Positions 1-7,898 of a stretch of DNA of 19,963 nt are shown in pieces. This DNA comes from Methanobrevibacter sp. Its GTDB lineage: Archaea; Methanobacteriota; Methanobacteria; Methanobacteriales; Methanobacteriaceae. A model generated the notes under the pieces. It was not told where the DNA came from, did no database searches, and was given only the letters and a program-made list of their open reading frames with translations. The DNA lies in NCBI GenBank assembly GCA_017646885.1, contig JAGCLR010000260.1, forward strand, positions 1 to 19,963, given 5' to 3'. Both the position numbers and the translations under genes were made by a program. Positions within the stretch are counted from its first letter, which is position 1. Every line of letters begins with the position of its first letter.

Positions 1-1
1 A

Positions 2-427
2 GTATCTACAGAAGATAGTGCATTAGGAACAATTATAGGATATTATAATGATAATGCAGAAGAATATTATTTTGTAAGTATTGTTCCAGATGGAAAAGTG
101 ATAAAAGTTTATGATAGTGATGAAGTTAATATTATAGAAGATAGCGGTAGTGGTTCTGTAACACCAGATGCAATTGTTAATGCGATTGGTCAGATGGATG
201 ATACTCAAAAAGCTCAGACTATAAGTAATTTAAGTGCTCAAAGTGAAATTACAGCAAGCGGAATGTTAAAGGGTGATGGAAATGGTAATGTAAGTGCAGC
301 TGTTGAAGGAACTGATTATGGGATTATTCCTGCTGTAACAAATGTTGATGATGGGAAATTTGCAAGGGTTGTAAATGGAGCATGGAGTGCTGTAACAGTG
401 CCAGAAGCTTCTGGAAACTCTTTTTAA
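2..427 (+). CDS. Tail fibre/baseplate protein, C-terminal part (5' end outside window)
   Basis: The frame is open to the left edge without a stop, so this is the C-terminal 141 residues of a longer protein. A GTG at 98 could be read as a start, but it has no convincing ribosome site and the coding frame continues upstream, so I treat the gene as partial. The segment has a Gly/Ser linker (GSGSVTPDAIVNAIG), then a helix-like stretch, then ASGMLKGDGNGNVSAAVEGTDYG, a phrase typical of phage tail-fibre and collar proteins. It ends in a short beta-rich tail, WSAVTVPEASGNSF. Its position directly before another fibre-type gene supports a receptor-binding or fibre-connector role. Which fibre it is cannot be told from the fragment. 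Confidence 0.75.
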   Translation, partial: VSTEDSALGTIIGYYNDNAEEYYFVSIVPDGKVIKVYDSDEVNIIEDSGSGSVTPDAIVNAIGQMDDTQKAQTISNLSAQSEITASGMLKGDGNGNVSAAVEGTDYGIIPAVTNVDDGKFARVVNGAWSAVTVPEASGNSF

Positions 428-448
428 GATGTTGGTAGGTGAAATAAA

Positions 449-1858
449 ATGCCTAATAATGAATATTTAGTAACAAATGCTGAATTAACTGCCACTGCGG
501 ATGCTATTAGAGTAAAAACTGGAAGTAGTTCTCCAATTGAATGGAAAAGTAACAGTGGTTTCGCTGATTCTGTGGACTCAATTCCGACAAGTAGAATTGA
601 AGCTGATTATGGTAAGCCTGTAAAGTTTTTCGACTATGACGGTTTTCTGGTCTATTCCTACACACCGGAAGAATTAGCCGCTTTGACGGCTATGCCTGAC
701 AATCCATCACATGAAGGTCTTACAGCGCAAGGCTGGAACTGGACGCTTGCGCAAGCACAGACTTATGTTGCAAGTTATGGCCAGTTGAATATCGGCCAAA
801 TGTACACCTCCAGTGATGGGAAGACAAAGATACATATTCGGATTAACGATGGTAGACTTATCCCTTATCTTGGCTTAGCCGTTAATGGTTCAGCCGACAT
901 CGATTGGGGCGATGGGTCTGCACACGATACATTGTCTGGCAGCTCACTTTCTGATGCTGTGTATGTGGCTCACTCTTATGCAAGTGCTGGTGAGTATACG
1001 ATTTCCGTTGATGTTACTGGCAATGCTAGCATTGTTGGCTCCACCAATGGGTCATATTTACTGCGAAGGAGCAATGTTGGTGATAGTGGAAATGATGATA
1101 AAATATATGAGAGTGCTATCATTAGTGTAAATATTGGGGACAATATGGAGGTCGGAGATTATGCATTCCAAAACTGCTATTCACTCATCACTATTACAAT
1201 TCCACATAGTGCCACCAGTATCGGTTCATATGTATTCCATTCGTGCTATTCATTCAGAGGACTTACTTTACCGGATAGTATAACGAGTACTGGCAGAAAT
1301 ATTATGATGAATTGCTATTCAGCCACAAGCGTGGCATTTTCTTCGAGCGTTACCAGTGTTGCCCGTAATGCTTTCCAAGGTTGCAATTCATTGAGTAGCG
1401 TTTCAATACCTGATAGTATTACAAGTTTTACTAGCTACTTATTTAGTGGGTGTCACTCATTAGCTTCAATTGTAGTGCCACTGACCGTAAGTACTATAGA
1501 AACCTATGTATTTCAATCATGTTACAGTTTGTCATTCGTAAAATTTTATAGAAGCACTCCGCCAGTCTGTTCGAATATGAATGCTTGGGGCGTTTCCTCT
1601 GATTTTAAAATTATTTATCCATATGAGGGCACTATTGCATATAAGAGCGCAACAAACTATCCTGACAAAGATACGTATTTATATCTCGGTTTTTACTCTG
1701 GCACGGATGGCGAGGTATTGCCAACAACCGTCACAGACGGCATCATAACATACAACCTCACTTGGTTTGCGACAATAGATGATGCTTTTTCCGGGGTTAG
1801 TCCGATCACAACAATGCAGGGTACAGAAGTTTATTGTCGTTCTGTTCTGGTATCATAA
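449..1858 (+). CDS. Chimeric tail fibre/adhesin with PKD-like and BspA-type leucine-rich repeats
   Basis: A 469-aa, likely receptor-binding, tail protein. Residues 1-50 (from MPNNEYLVTNAELTATADAI) look like a short phage-fibre N-terminal attachment module. Residues about 57-135 form a conserved Firmicutes-phage module (FDYDGFLVYSYTPEEL ... GWNWTLAQAQTYVASYGQLN). Residues 142-192 are PKD/Ig-like, with IDWGDGS at 151-157 and HSYASAGEYTISV. Residues 236-373 hold six LRR_5 (BspA/TpLRR) repeats of 23 aa, each with an (N/S/G)C(Y/N/H)S core and an IP-S-TSI-like end. The C-terminal ~95 residues are a beta-rich cap. Ribosome site GGTAGGTG precedes ATG 449. GC content rises sharply inside the gene at about nt 600, so only the first ~50 residues match the composition of the rest of the phage. 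The likely role is adhesion to a host-surface ligand; the ligand is unknown. Confidence 0.8.
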   Translation: MPNNEYLVTNAELTATADAIRVKTGSSSPIEWKSNSGFADSVDSIPTSRIEADYGKPVKFFDYDGFLVYSYTPEELAALTAMPDNPSHEGLTAQGWNWTLAQAQTYVASYGQLNIGQMYTSSDGKTKIHIRINDGRLIPYLGLAVNGSADIDWGDGSAHDTLSGSSLSDAVYVAHSYASAGEYTISVDVTGNASIVGSTNGSYLLRRSNVGDSGNDDKIYESAIISVNIGDNMEVGDYAFQNCYSLITITIPHSATSIGSYVFHSCYSFRGLTLPDSITSTGRNIMMNCYSATSVAFSSSVTSVARNAFQGCNSLSSVSIPDSITSFTSYLFSGCHSLASIVVPLTVSTIETYVFQSCYSLSFVKFYRSTPPVCSNMNAWGVSSDFKIIYPYEGTIAYKSATNYPDKDTYLYLGFYSGTDGEVLPTTVTDGIITYNLTWFATIDDAFSGVSPITTMQGTEVYCRSVLVS

Positions 1859-1873
1859 GGGGGTGTTGGTTGG

Positions 1874-2041
1874 ATGATAATCGAGGAACTTGTTGAGAAT
1901 GACAAGCGATTGCGGCATTACAGCGATCAAGGTGTTATGATTCGTCAAATCGAAACCGGAAACCTCTACGAAGATGCTGTGGATTATATCCCCTGTGAAT
2001 ATACATATGAAGAGACAGTTATGCAGATAACTATAGAATAG
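1874..2041 (+). CDS. Small conserved Firmicutes-phage protein after fibre gene (55 aa)
   Basis: A 55-residue open frame starting MIIEELVENDKRLRHYSDQG and ending TVMQITIE before TAG. The ribosome site AAGGGGGTG at 1857-1865 overlaps the stop codon of the fibre gene, so the two are translationally close. The pattern NDK-LRHYSDQGVMIRQIETG-LYEDAVD-PC-YTYEET is one I recognise from small proteins that follow tail-fibre genes in Firmicutes phages and prophages; their function is not known. It is GC-richer than the phage background (27 of 60 bases in 1921-1980), like the fibre module upstream. It therefore probably arrived together with that module. A fibre chaperone or co-factor is possible, but nothing in the sequence proves it. 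Confidence 0.7.
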   Translation: MIIEELVENDKRLRHYSDQGVMIRQIETGNLYEDAVDYIPCEYTYEETVMQITIE

Positions 2042-2078
2042 ATATGAGAAGAAAAATAAATAAGGAGAAAATATATAA

Positions 2079-3437
2079 ATGAATAAAAAATTTGAATATG
2101 TAGATGATAATCCTGGTTCTTACTTTGGTATGTTAGTAGAATCATTTGATCAAAATAATAAATTAGAAGAAGCAGATACTTTGGCAAAACCTATTAAAAA
2201 AGATTTTAAAAATAGATATAAATCTTATGATAGGCAGAAAGATTATGTTAATAAACATAATCAAGAGATGGCTAAGAAAATTCCAGCAAATGCTTCTGAA
2301 GAAGATGTTGAGATTATAAAAGATGTTTTCTTTAAGAAAGAACCTAAATTTGACAGAAGTATTGGAGATAATTTTAAAGGTCTTGAGACAAAAGATTATC
2401 CATTTTATGTGACATATTATCAAGAAGTTCCTTTCTATCATCCTGAAGAAGGTGGATATTATGTAGCAGGAGTTCAGGCAATGCAAAGTGAAGGATTTGA
2501 TAGTAAAGAAGAAGCTTTAAAATCTCTTCAAGATGCTGCTTCAGCTTGGGGAATGGAAAAATTATCATCAACCGAGTATGGAAACTTATCAAAATATATT
2601 GGAGATTCTCAATATGCTGTTCTTGAAACAAGTAAAACTTATTTAAGTAGAGAAGAGGGAGATAAGCAATATGAATCCCTTAAAGAAAGTAAATCTAATT
2701 CAAAGGAAACAGCCAAAGATATAGCAAAGCAGTTTGGTGTTAATCCTAAGATTGTTTCAACAAAGTTAGGTTATTATAAAATACCTGTTAAGATGTTGCT
2801 TGGAGATTTTATAAAAAATGCAAAAGACAATAATTTTATAAATGCTGGTGATAAAAACAGATTCTATAAGGATATTGACGATGCAACAGTTTTTGTAGAG
2901 TTTGATGAAAAGAACGGTGCAATGTATGTTGATTTCAAGTATGAAAAAGAAGAGTCTCTTAAAGAAGATAAAGCAAAAAGACTGTTAATATTGAATAAAA
3001 AAACTGGTGATTGGCTTAGGGATGGTAACGGCAATGCTATCCAATTTGATAGTGAAGAAAAGGCAAATAAATTTATAAATTCAGAATGTAAAAATAATGT
3101 GGATAAATACAAGGTAGTGCCACTTAGAGAAAGTAAATTTGTTCCTAAAGATAAAATGTCAAAGAAAGCTCAAAAAGAATTAAATGACAAGAAGAGAGGA
3201 ACTTGGGGCAATACAAATCCTGTAACTAAAGTTCAGCCAAATAAAAAGGCTTATGATAGAAAAAGAGATAAGAAAGAATTAGATGAAGCATTAGATAATA
3301 GATTTTCAGATATAGTAAAAAAGTTAGAAAATATATATGTAGATATGAAGTATAGGGCAAATATTAGTGACAAAGATGTTCTACACTATTACAATAAATT
3401 AAAGAATATATTGGAAACTTTACATGAATATCTATAA
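2079..3437 (+). CDS. Putative head-packaged precursor protein with ESLKE sites and a basic segment (452 aa)
   Basis: No family recognised. The protein is modular. L-x-E sites occur at 19-21 (LVE/S), 29-31 (LEE/A), 199-203 (ESLKE/S), 291-296 (EESLKE/D), 349-351 (LRE/S) and 401-403 (LDE/A). They bound segments of tens to about 170 residues: 32-203 with an aromatic stretch (YPFYVTYYQEVPFYHPEEGG), 204-296 with GVNPKIVSTKLGYYKIPV, 297-351 with LNKKTGDWLRDGNG, 352-403 lysine/arginine-rich (17 basic against 8 acidic of 52), and a helical C-terminal segment with DVLHYYNKLKNILETLHEYL. The basic segment contains RGTWGNTNPVTKV-PNKKAYDRKRDKK, a phrase I have seen in other Firmicutes-phage proteins. Ribosome site AAGGAG. 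First of six adjacent genes of this kind. Virion-internal location and prohead-protease cutting are inferences from the T4 gp21 specificity (L/I-x-E). Confidence 0.7.
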   Translation: MNKKFEYVDDNPGSYFGMLVESFDQNNKLEEADTLAKPIKKDFKNRYKSYDRQKDYVNKHNQEMAKKIPANASEEDVEIIKDVFFKKEPKFDRSIGDNFKGLETKDYPFYVTYYQEVPFYHPEEGGYYVAGVQAMQSEGFDSKEEALKSLQDAASAWGMEKLSSTEYGNLSKYIGDSQYAVLETSKTYLSREEGDKQYESLKESKSNSKETAKDIAKQFGVNPKIVSTKLGYYKIPVKMLLGDFIKNAKDNNFINAGDKNRFYKDIDDATVFVEFDEKNGAMYVDFKYEKEESLKEDKAKRLLILNKKTGDWLRDGNGNAIQFDSEEKANKFINSECKNNVDKYKVVPLRESKFVPKDKMSKKAQKELNDKKRGTWGNTNPVTKVQPNKKAYDRKRDKKELDEALDNRFSDIVKKLENIYVDMKYRANISDKDVLHYYNKLKNILETLHEYL

Positions 3438-3450
3438 CTAGGAGAAATAA

Positions 3451-3714
3451 ATGAAAGTTATAAAATTAAATGAAGCTTCAGAAGATCATTTTCTTGCTGA
3501 ATTGTCAAATGATGACTTTATGAAATTTATAGGTATGTTTGGTAAAATAGAGGAAGAAGTCGCTTTTGTTAATCGTGAGATTGATAACGACAATAAACTT
3601 ATAACATATAATGATGTTTCTTACTATGCAGATAATCTACAAAAACTGGTAGATAGTTTAAAACAAATCTATAGCTCATGGATTGTCAATCAGAAAGTAA
3701 TTTATAGGAGATAA
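3451..3714 (+). CDS. Small helical protein with N-terminal LNE/A peptide (87 aa)
   Basis: No known family. It begins MKVIKLNEASEDHFLAEL: a basic/hydrophobic peptide of eight residues ending in LNE followed by Ala. This resembles the short N-terminal capsid-targeting peptides of T4 internal proteins, which are removed at F-I-x-E/A. The rest is predicted helical, with TYNDVSYYADNLQKLVDSLKQIYSSW. This resembles the C-terminus of the preceding protein (DKDVLHYYNKLKNILETL) and the middle of the protein at 7899 (DFDDVYNSLKKLLNRLDKYY). Ribosome site AGGAGAAATAA. It lies 13 nt after the 452-aa gene and 7 nt before the 1377-aa gene, so it is part of one operon. I infer a small head-internal protein built of a single module that the larger precursors also carry. 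Confidence 0.65.
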   Translation: MKVIKLNEASEDHFLAELSNDDFMKFIGMFGKIEEEVAFVNREIDNDNKLITYNDVSYYADNLQKLVDSLKQIYSSWIVNQKVIYRR

Positions 3715-3721
3715 TGCAAAA

Positions 3722-6700
3722 ATGGCAAAGATAAATATTAGAGAAAGTTTAGGTCGCTTAGACCTATTGACTGATAATAAGTATGATTTAAGAAATACTT
3801 ATGATAGCAGTAATATTTCTAATGATAAGAAAAAGAAACTTGCTGAGTCGCTTAATAATAATGCAAGCGCAAAACAGTTATATAGTATTTTGAACGAAGG
3901 GTATTATGATTCCCCGGAAAGCTTGTTAAAAACAATAGAAAAATCTGCGAAAGATGTTGCACTAAAAGACGGATATGACCAGATTGTAGCAATTGATACT
4001 GATGGAGAATACTATTTTCATAGAGATTATCCATCTCACGAATATTTTGATGGACAAAAACCTTTTGAAAGAATTAAGGTTGTTTATAAAAACGGAGTTA
4101 GAGATACTGAAATCGAAAAGATAGATGAGTCATTAAATGAAAGTGCCTCAAAAATTCCAGAAAAGTCAAACTTGTTGAAAGCTCTTAATACTTATAGCGG
4201 AAATGGAAAGTCTGGAAAAAGTGGAAGATGGTCTGTTGGTCGTGGTGGATATGACTTAGCATTTGAAGTTTATTACAACAGAGAACCAGTTGTTCAAGGA
4301 ATGTTAGCATATGAAGGAACAGAAGTAAGTGCGGTTTCTTCTGAATATGGAAACGGATATTCTTCAAAGGAAGTTGCTAAATTTATAGCAGATGAATGGG
4401 ACGAGTGCTATCTTGCAGATAGTCCGTCATACGAAGAAGAATATGACGAATCTTTAACAGAAGATACAGTTAAGCAAAATGGTAAATGGGTAAATAAAGG
4501 TAAAGAGGGAACCCACGGAAAGTTTAAAACAAAGAAAGCGGCAGATGCCCAAAGAAAGGCAATGTTTGCTAATGGATATAAAGGCGAGTCTTTAGAAGAA
4601 TCTCTTGGTCTTTCAAAACAGGACAAGGATGAGCTTGTCAAAGTTATAGAAGATGCAAAGAAAAGTACAAAAAGCTATTTTGATAAAGGATTGTCTAACA
4701 ATTTATATGTGACCTTTGGAACAGTTGGCATGACTTTAAGTAAAATAGTTGGAAGAAAAGAAAAGATAAAGTTTGTTAATTACTGGAAAGACAAGTCAGT
4801 TGAAGATATTATAAAAGAGTTAAGTAACCAAGATTGGAAAATAGAAGAATCACTAAAAGAGTCTGCTTTTGATTCAGATGAATATGAACGTGAGCACATT
4901 CTTAGACTTGCTAAAGCTGTAAAGGAAGCTTCAAAAGGTGCAGATGAACGTAAGCTTTTAAATCTTAAAAAGACAGCTAAAAAATATCTAACAAATCATA
5001 AAGGGACAAAGCATGAAAAAGAGTATGCCGTACTGCAAAAGGTATATGATTCTTTATTAGATGAGGATTGGGAGCCAGACGAATGGGAAGAAACAGATTT
5101 TCTTGATGATGAGGGAAAGAAAGTTTACATAAATATTATTGAAGAAGCAGAAGATATTGATGACCTGAAAGATATTGCCCATGACTTATATTGGCATGAC
5201 AAAGGATTATTTGCTATGCTGAGACATTTTCCAAAGGATAAATCGTTTGAGTGGATTCAAAATAGAATGATTGAAGTTATTAAATCTACCATGAATGAAT
5301 CTTTAACAGAAGCCTCTTATGGTGGAGCATATGATATTGAAGATGATATGTTCTGGACTAAAGATGATTTAATTGAGTTCTCTGATGCTGTGTGTGAAAA
5401 ACTTACAGACAAGTTTGGCTATCAGTATGATATAGCCGATGTTGGTGCTGAGAATAATAATGATATGTATATTACTATCATGGATACTACACACGACATT
5501 GAGGCCGATGTTTCATTTAGAATTAAGATGAGCAGAATTCGTGCTCCAAGAGATTTGATGAAATATCTTGATACTGTTGTTTCTCAATTTGTTAAGAAAT
5601 TTGAAGAAGAATATCAGTATTATGATTTTGATGAATCATTGAGTGAAGATATTGATGATTTTGACCCTAAGTATGATGCAAGATATGAAGTAAATGCATA
5701 TTATGGAAGTCCAAGAAGAGGAAATTATGCAGGTCTTGAAGATGATTTCTACACAGATGACTTTGAAGAAGTAAAAGACTGGGTTTGGGAAAAGTGCCAA
5801 AAAGGTTTATATATAAATGTTGTTGACCGTGAAAATGGAAATCAAGTAAATATAAATACAGAAAATTATGATTTTGAGTCTGATGATGCTTATAGAGTAT
5901 TTGATGACTTAAAAGTTATACAAGAGTGTCTTAACGAAGCAGATTTCAGTGGTGCAAAGGATGAATCATTGAAAAAGTCTGTTGAAGATGACTATATTAA
6001 ACAAGCCGATGCTGATGTAAAGAAAGATGTTGTTAGATTTACTTCATTAGTAAATAAAGGCGAAGCATGGGATGAAGCATTGAATAAGATGGGTTACATT
6101 TGTGCAGACCCAGGTTGTACTTCATGGATAAAAGAAGTGTCTGACGGAGATATAATGTTCTCTATTGAATCTGATGGTGATGAGGGAACAATAGAAACTT
6201 CAACTATTCATTGTTCTATGTTTGATACTGAAGGAAATGTTGTGTACGAGAAATCATTTAATGTTTTCTCTGATGAGTGGATTAAAGAAGATTATGATGA
6301 AGAAAAGTCAGTAGAGTTTGCATCCCATTGGATTTGGGTAAAAGATAAAAATGATAAGTGGAAACTTTATGATGCCGTAAGTTCAAAAGAGGATGTCAAC
6401 GATAGTGTAAGACAAGCAAAAGAAGATGAAAGATTTACTGCTGTAAAAGTTACAGAAAATGGAAAACGCCCAGATGGACATATGAATGTTTTCACTTCTG
6501 AGGGATTAGATGAGGATATGTCTAAACCTGATTTTGTGGTTGGTTTCTATGCTGGTCCTGTTGATGACTATACATTAGAGTTAATAAATCCTAAAAAAAT
6601 AGCACAAGTTGATGTGAGTGCTGAGGAATTAAGAACAAAATATGGAAAAAGTGTAGATAAACTTTTGAATGATTACACTTCTCAAACAGTTGATAAGTTA

Positions 6701-7855
6701 AAGAGTACTAACAGTTGGTTAAAAGCCCTTATCCTAAATTTTGCAGAAGAAAAAGCAAGAAAAACAGGAAAACTGGATGATAAATTTAGAAACGAAGAAA
6801 GAAAGTTTTTAGAAACCGGTATTTATATGGAAAAAAGATTAGAAGAGATTAATTATCCTTTCGAAGACGGAATTAAAAAACTTTCTAAACATCTTGGCAA
6901 GATGCTCCTTCCTAAGAGAGAAAACTTAAAAGAAGGATATGCTGAAATATCAGATGATTTTTCCTTTGCAAGAAGTAACTGGGATAAACTTAATACGGGT
7001 GTTTCTTTTGACGATGCATTAGAAGAATATAACAATCAATATGGTGAAGAACATTTCTATGCAAAACCGCTTTATGTAAAATCGGCTTGGGATACAATGG
7101 TGTCTATGTTTAAGGATAAGGAGTTTTGGGAATCCTTAAAAGAAGATGTTGATGGTGATATTGACCTTGATATTGAGACTGATTTTGGTGATGGTAGCGT
7201 AGAGGAGGGAGATACCTTTATTGAAGATGGAAGAGAGTGGTCTTGGATTGAAAGAATTGCAGGGCCTATTCACTTAGATTTTGATAACTGGTCTGTTTGG
7301 TCAGCAAGAGATTGGGATTATATTGAAGAGAAAGTAAAGCCTCTTCTCATAAATAAAGAAGAGTTCAATGTTGAGGTTCTTACTAAGATTTATGATGAAG
7401 CAGAAGTTGCCTATTTTGTAGTTGATGAAGATACTGGATTTATTGATTGGGGTCCTGTTGAAACTTCTACTGAGGCACAAGATTTCTTAAATGGCAAAGT
7501 TGAAGATTATGAAAATGACGAAGAATATGAAGAAATAGAAATTGAAGAAGAATCTTTAACTGAATCAAGAGCTATTAAAAATGACGGAGATTATGAAGTT
7601 ACCCTTCATTATGATGATATTGGCAATGGGAAAGAATATGACTATACATTAGGTTATGATGAAGTAGTAAGTTATTTAAAGGAGGTTGCTTGGGCGAATG
7701 GAGATGGCCCAGAAGATTTAAATGAAGATGAATATCTTGAATGGGTAATGGATAATTTTGATGAACTTTCTGATAAATATGAATTAAATGTTTTAAATTA
7801 TTTCGAATCAGAAGCGTCTCAATATGAGTATGGCCATAGATATGATGAGCCTTAA
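3722..7855 (+). CDS. Putative prohead-protease-processed polyprotein (1377 aa)
   Basis: A very long acidic protein without recognised family. ESLxE or close variants occur at residues 135-140, 242-247, 288-293, 375-380, 525-530, 637-642, 735-739 (ECLNE), 1067-1071 (ENLKE), 1137-1141 and 1276-1281. Weaker sites are ILNE at 56-59, GLDE at 928-931 and a degenerate DESLKK at 747-752. They split the chain into about 13 segments of 46-192 residues, each with its own mix of strands and helices. Segment 248-293 is basic (KFKTKKAADAQRKAMFANGY). Segment 1142-1281 is extremely acidic (47 Asp/Glu, 8 Lys/Arg by hand count). No transmembrane segment, signal peptide or catalytic motif is visible. Start ATG 3722 follows AGGAGATAATGC. 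The likely reading is a head-internal polyprotein matured at L-x-E sites; a non-cleaved scaffold with docking motifs is the alternative. Confidence 0.7.
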   Translation: MAKINIRESLGRLDLLTDNKYDLRNTYDSSNISNDKKKKLAESLNNNASAKQLYSILNEGYYDSPESLLKTIEKSAKDVALKDGYDQIVAIDTDGEYYFHRDYPSHEYFDGQKPFERIKVVYKNGVRDTEIEKIDESLNESASKIPEKSNLLKALNTYSGNGKSGKSGRWSVGRGGYDLAFEVYYNREPVVQGMLAYEGTEVSAVSSEYGNGYSSKEVAKFIADEWDECYLADSPSYEEEYDESLTEDTVKQNGKWVNKGKEGTHGKFKTKKAADAQRKAMFANGYKGESLEESLGLSKQDKDELVKVIEDAKKSTKSYFDKGLSNNLYVTFGTVGMTLSKIVGRKEKIKFVNYWKDKSVEDIIKELSNQDWKIEESLKESAFDSDEYEREHILRLAKAVKEASKGADERKLLNLKKTAKKYLTNHKGTKHEKEYAVLQKVYDSLLDEDWEPDEWEETDFLDDEGKKVYINIIEEAEDIDDLKDIAHDLYWHDKGLFAMLRHFPKDKSFEWIQNRMIEVIKSTMNESLTEASYGGAYDIEDDMFWTKDDLIEFSDAVCEKLTDKFGYQYDIADVGAENNNDMYITIMDTTHDIEADVSFRIKMSRIRAPRDLMKYLDTVVSQFVKKFEEEYQYYDFDESLSEDIDDFDPKYDARYEVNAYYGSPRRGNYAGLEDDFYTDDFEEVKDWVWEKCQKGLYINVVDRENGNQVNINTENYDFESDDAYRVFDDLKVIQECLNEADFSGAKDESLKKSVEDDYIKQADADVKKDVVRFTSLVNKGEAWDEALNKMGYICADPGCTSWIKEVSDGDIMFSIESDGDEGTIETSTIHCSMFDTEGNVVYEKSFNVFSDEWIKEDYDEEKSVEFASHWIWVKDKNDKWKLYDAVSSKEDVNDSVRQAKEDERFTAVKVTENGKRPDGHMNVFTSEGLDEDMSKPDFVVGFYAGPVDDYTLELINPKKIAQVDVSAEELRTKYGKSVDKLLNDYTSQTVDKLKSTNSWLKALILNFAEEKARKTGKLDDKFRNEERKFLETGIYMEKRLEEINYPFEDGIKKLSKHLGKMLLPKRENLKEGYAEISDDFSFARSNWDKLNTGVSFDDALEEYNNQYGEEHFYAKPLYVKSAWDTMVSMFKDKEFWESLKEDVDGDIDLDIETDFGDGSVEEGDTFIEDGREWSWIERIAGPIHLDFDNWSVWSARDWDYIEEKVKPLLINKEEFNVEVLTKIYDEAEVAYFVVDEDTGFIDWGPVETSTEAQDFLNGKVEDYENDEEYEEIEIEEESLTESRAIKNDGDYEVTLHYDDIGNGKEYDYTLGYDEVVSYLKEVAWANGDGPEDLNEDEYLEWVMDNFDELSDKYELNVLNYFESEASQYEYGHRYDEP

Positions 7856-7871
7856 TAATAGGCTCATCATA
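7841..7871 (+). terminator. Perfect 11-bp hairpin spanning the stop codon of the 1377-aa gene
   Basis: TATGATGAGCC (7841-7851) and GGCTCATCATA (7861-7871) are exact reverse complements around a 9-nt A/T loop that includes the TAA stop. It is the strongest local structure between the polyprotein gene and the next gene. What follows is A/T-rich but has no long U-run, so it may be an inefficient terminator or an mRNA-stabilising/processing hairpin rather than a classical intrinsic terminator. The next ribosome site (AGGAG) lies just outside the stem. Confidence 0.45.
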
Positions 7872-7898
7872 AATTTATAATAGGAGAGTATTAAATAA

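Noticed and set aside
885..1130. Overlapping + strand open frame inside the fibre gene
   Set aside because: Shadow frame in the GC-richer module; no ribosome site, and the fibre frame has clear domain structure.
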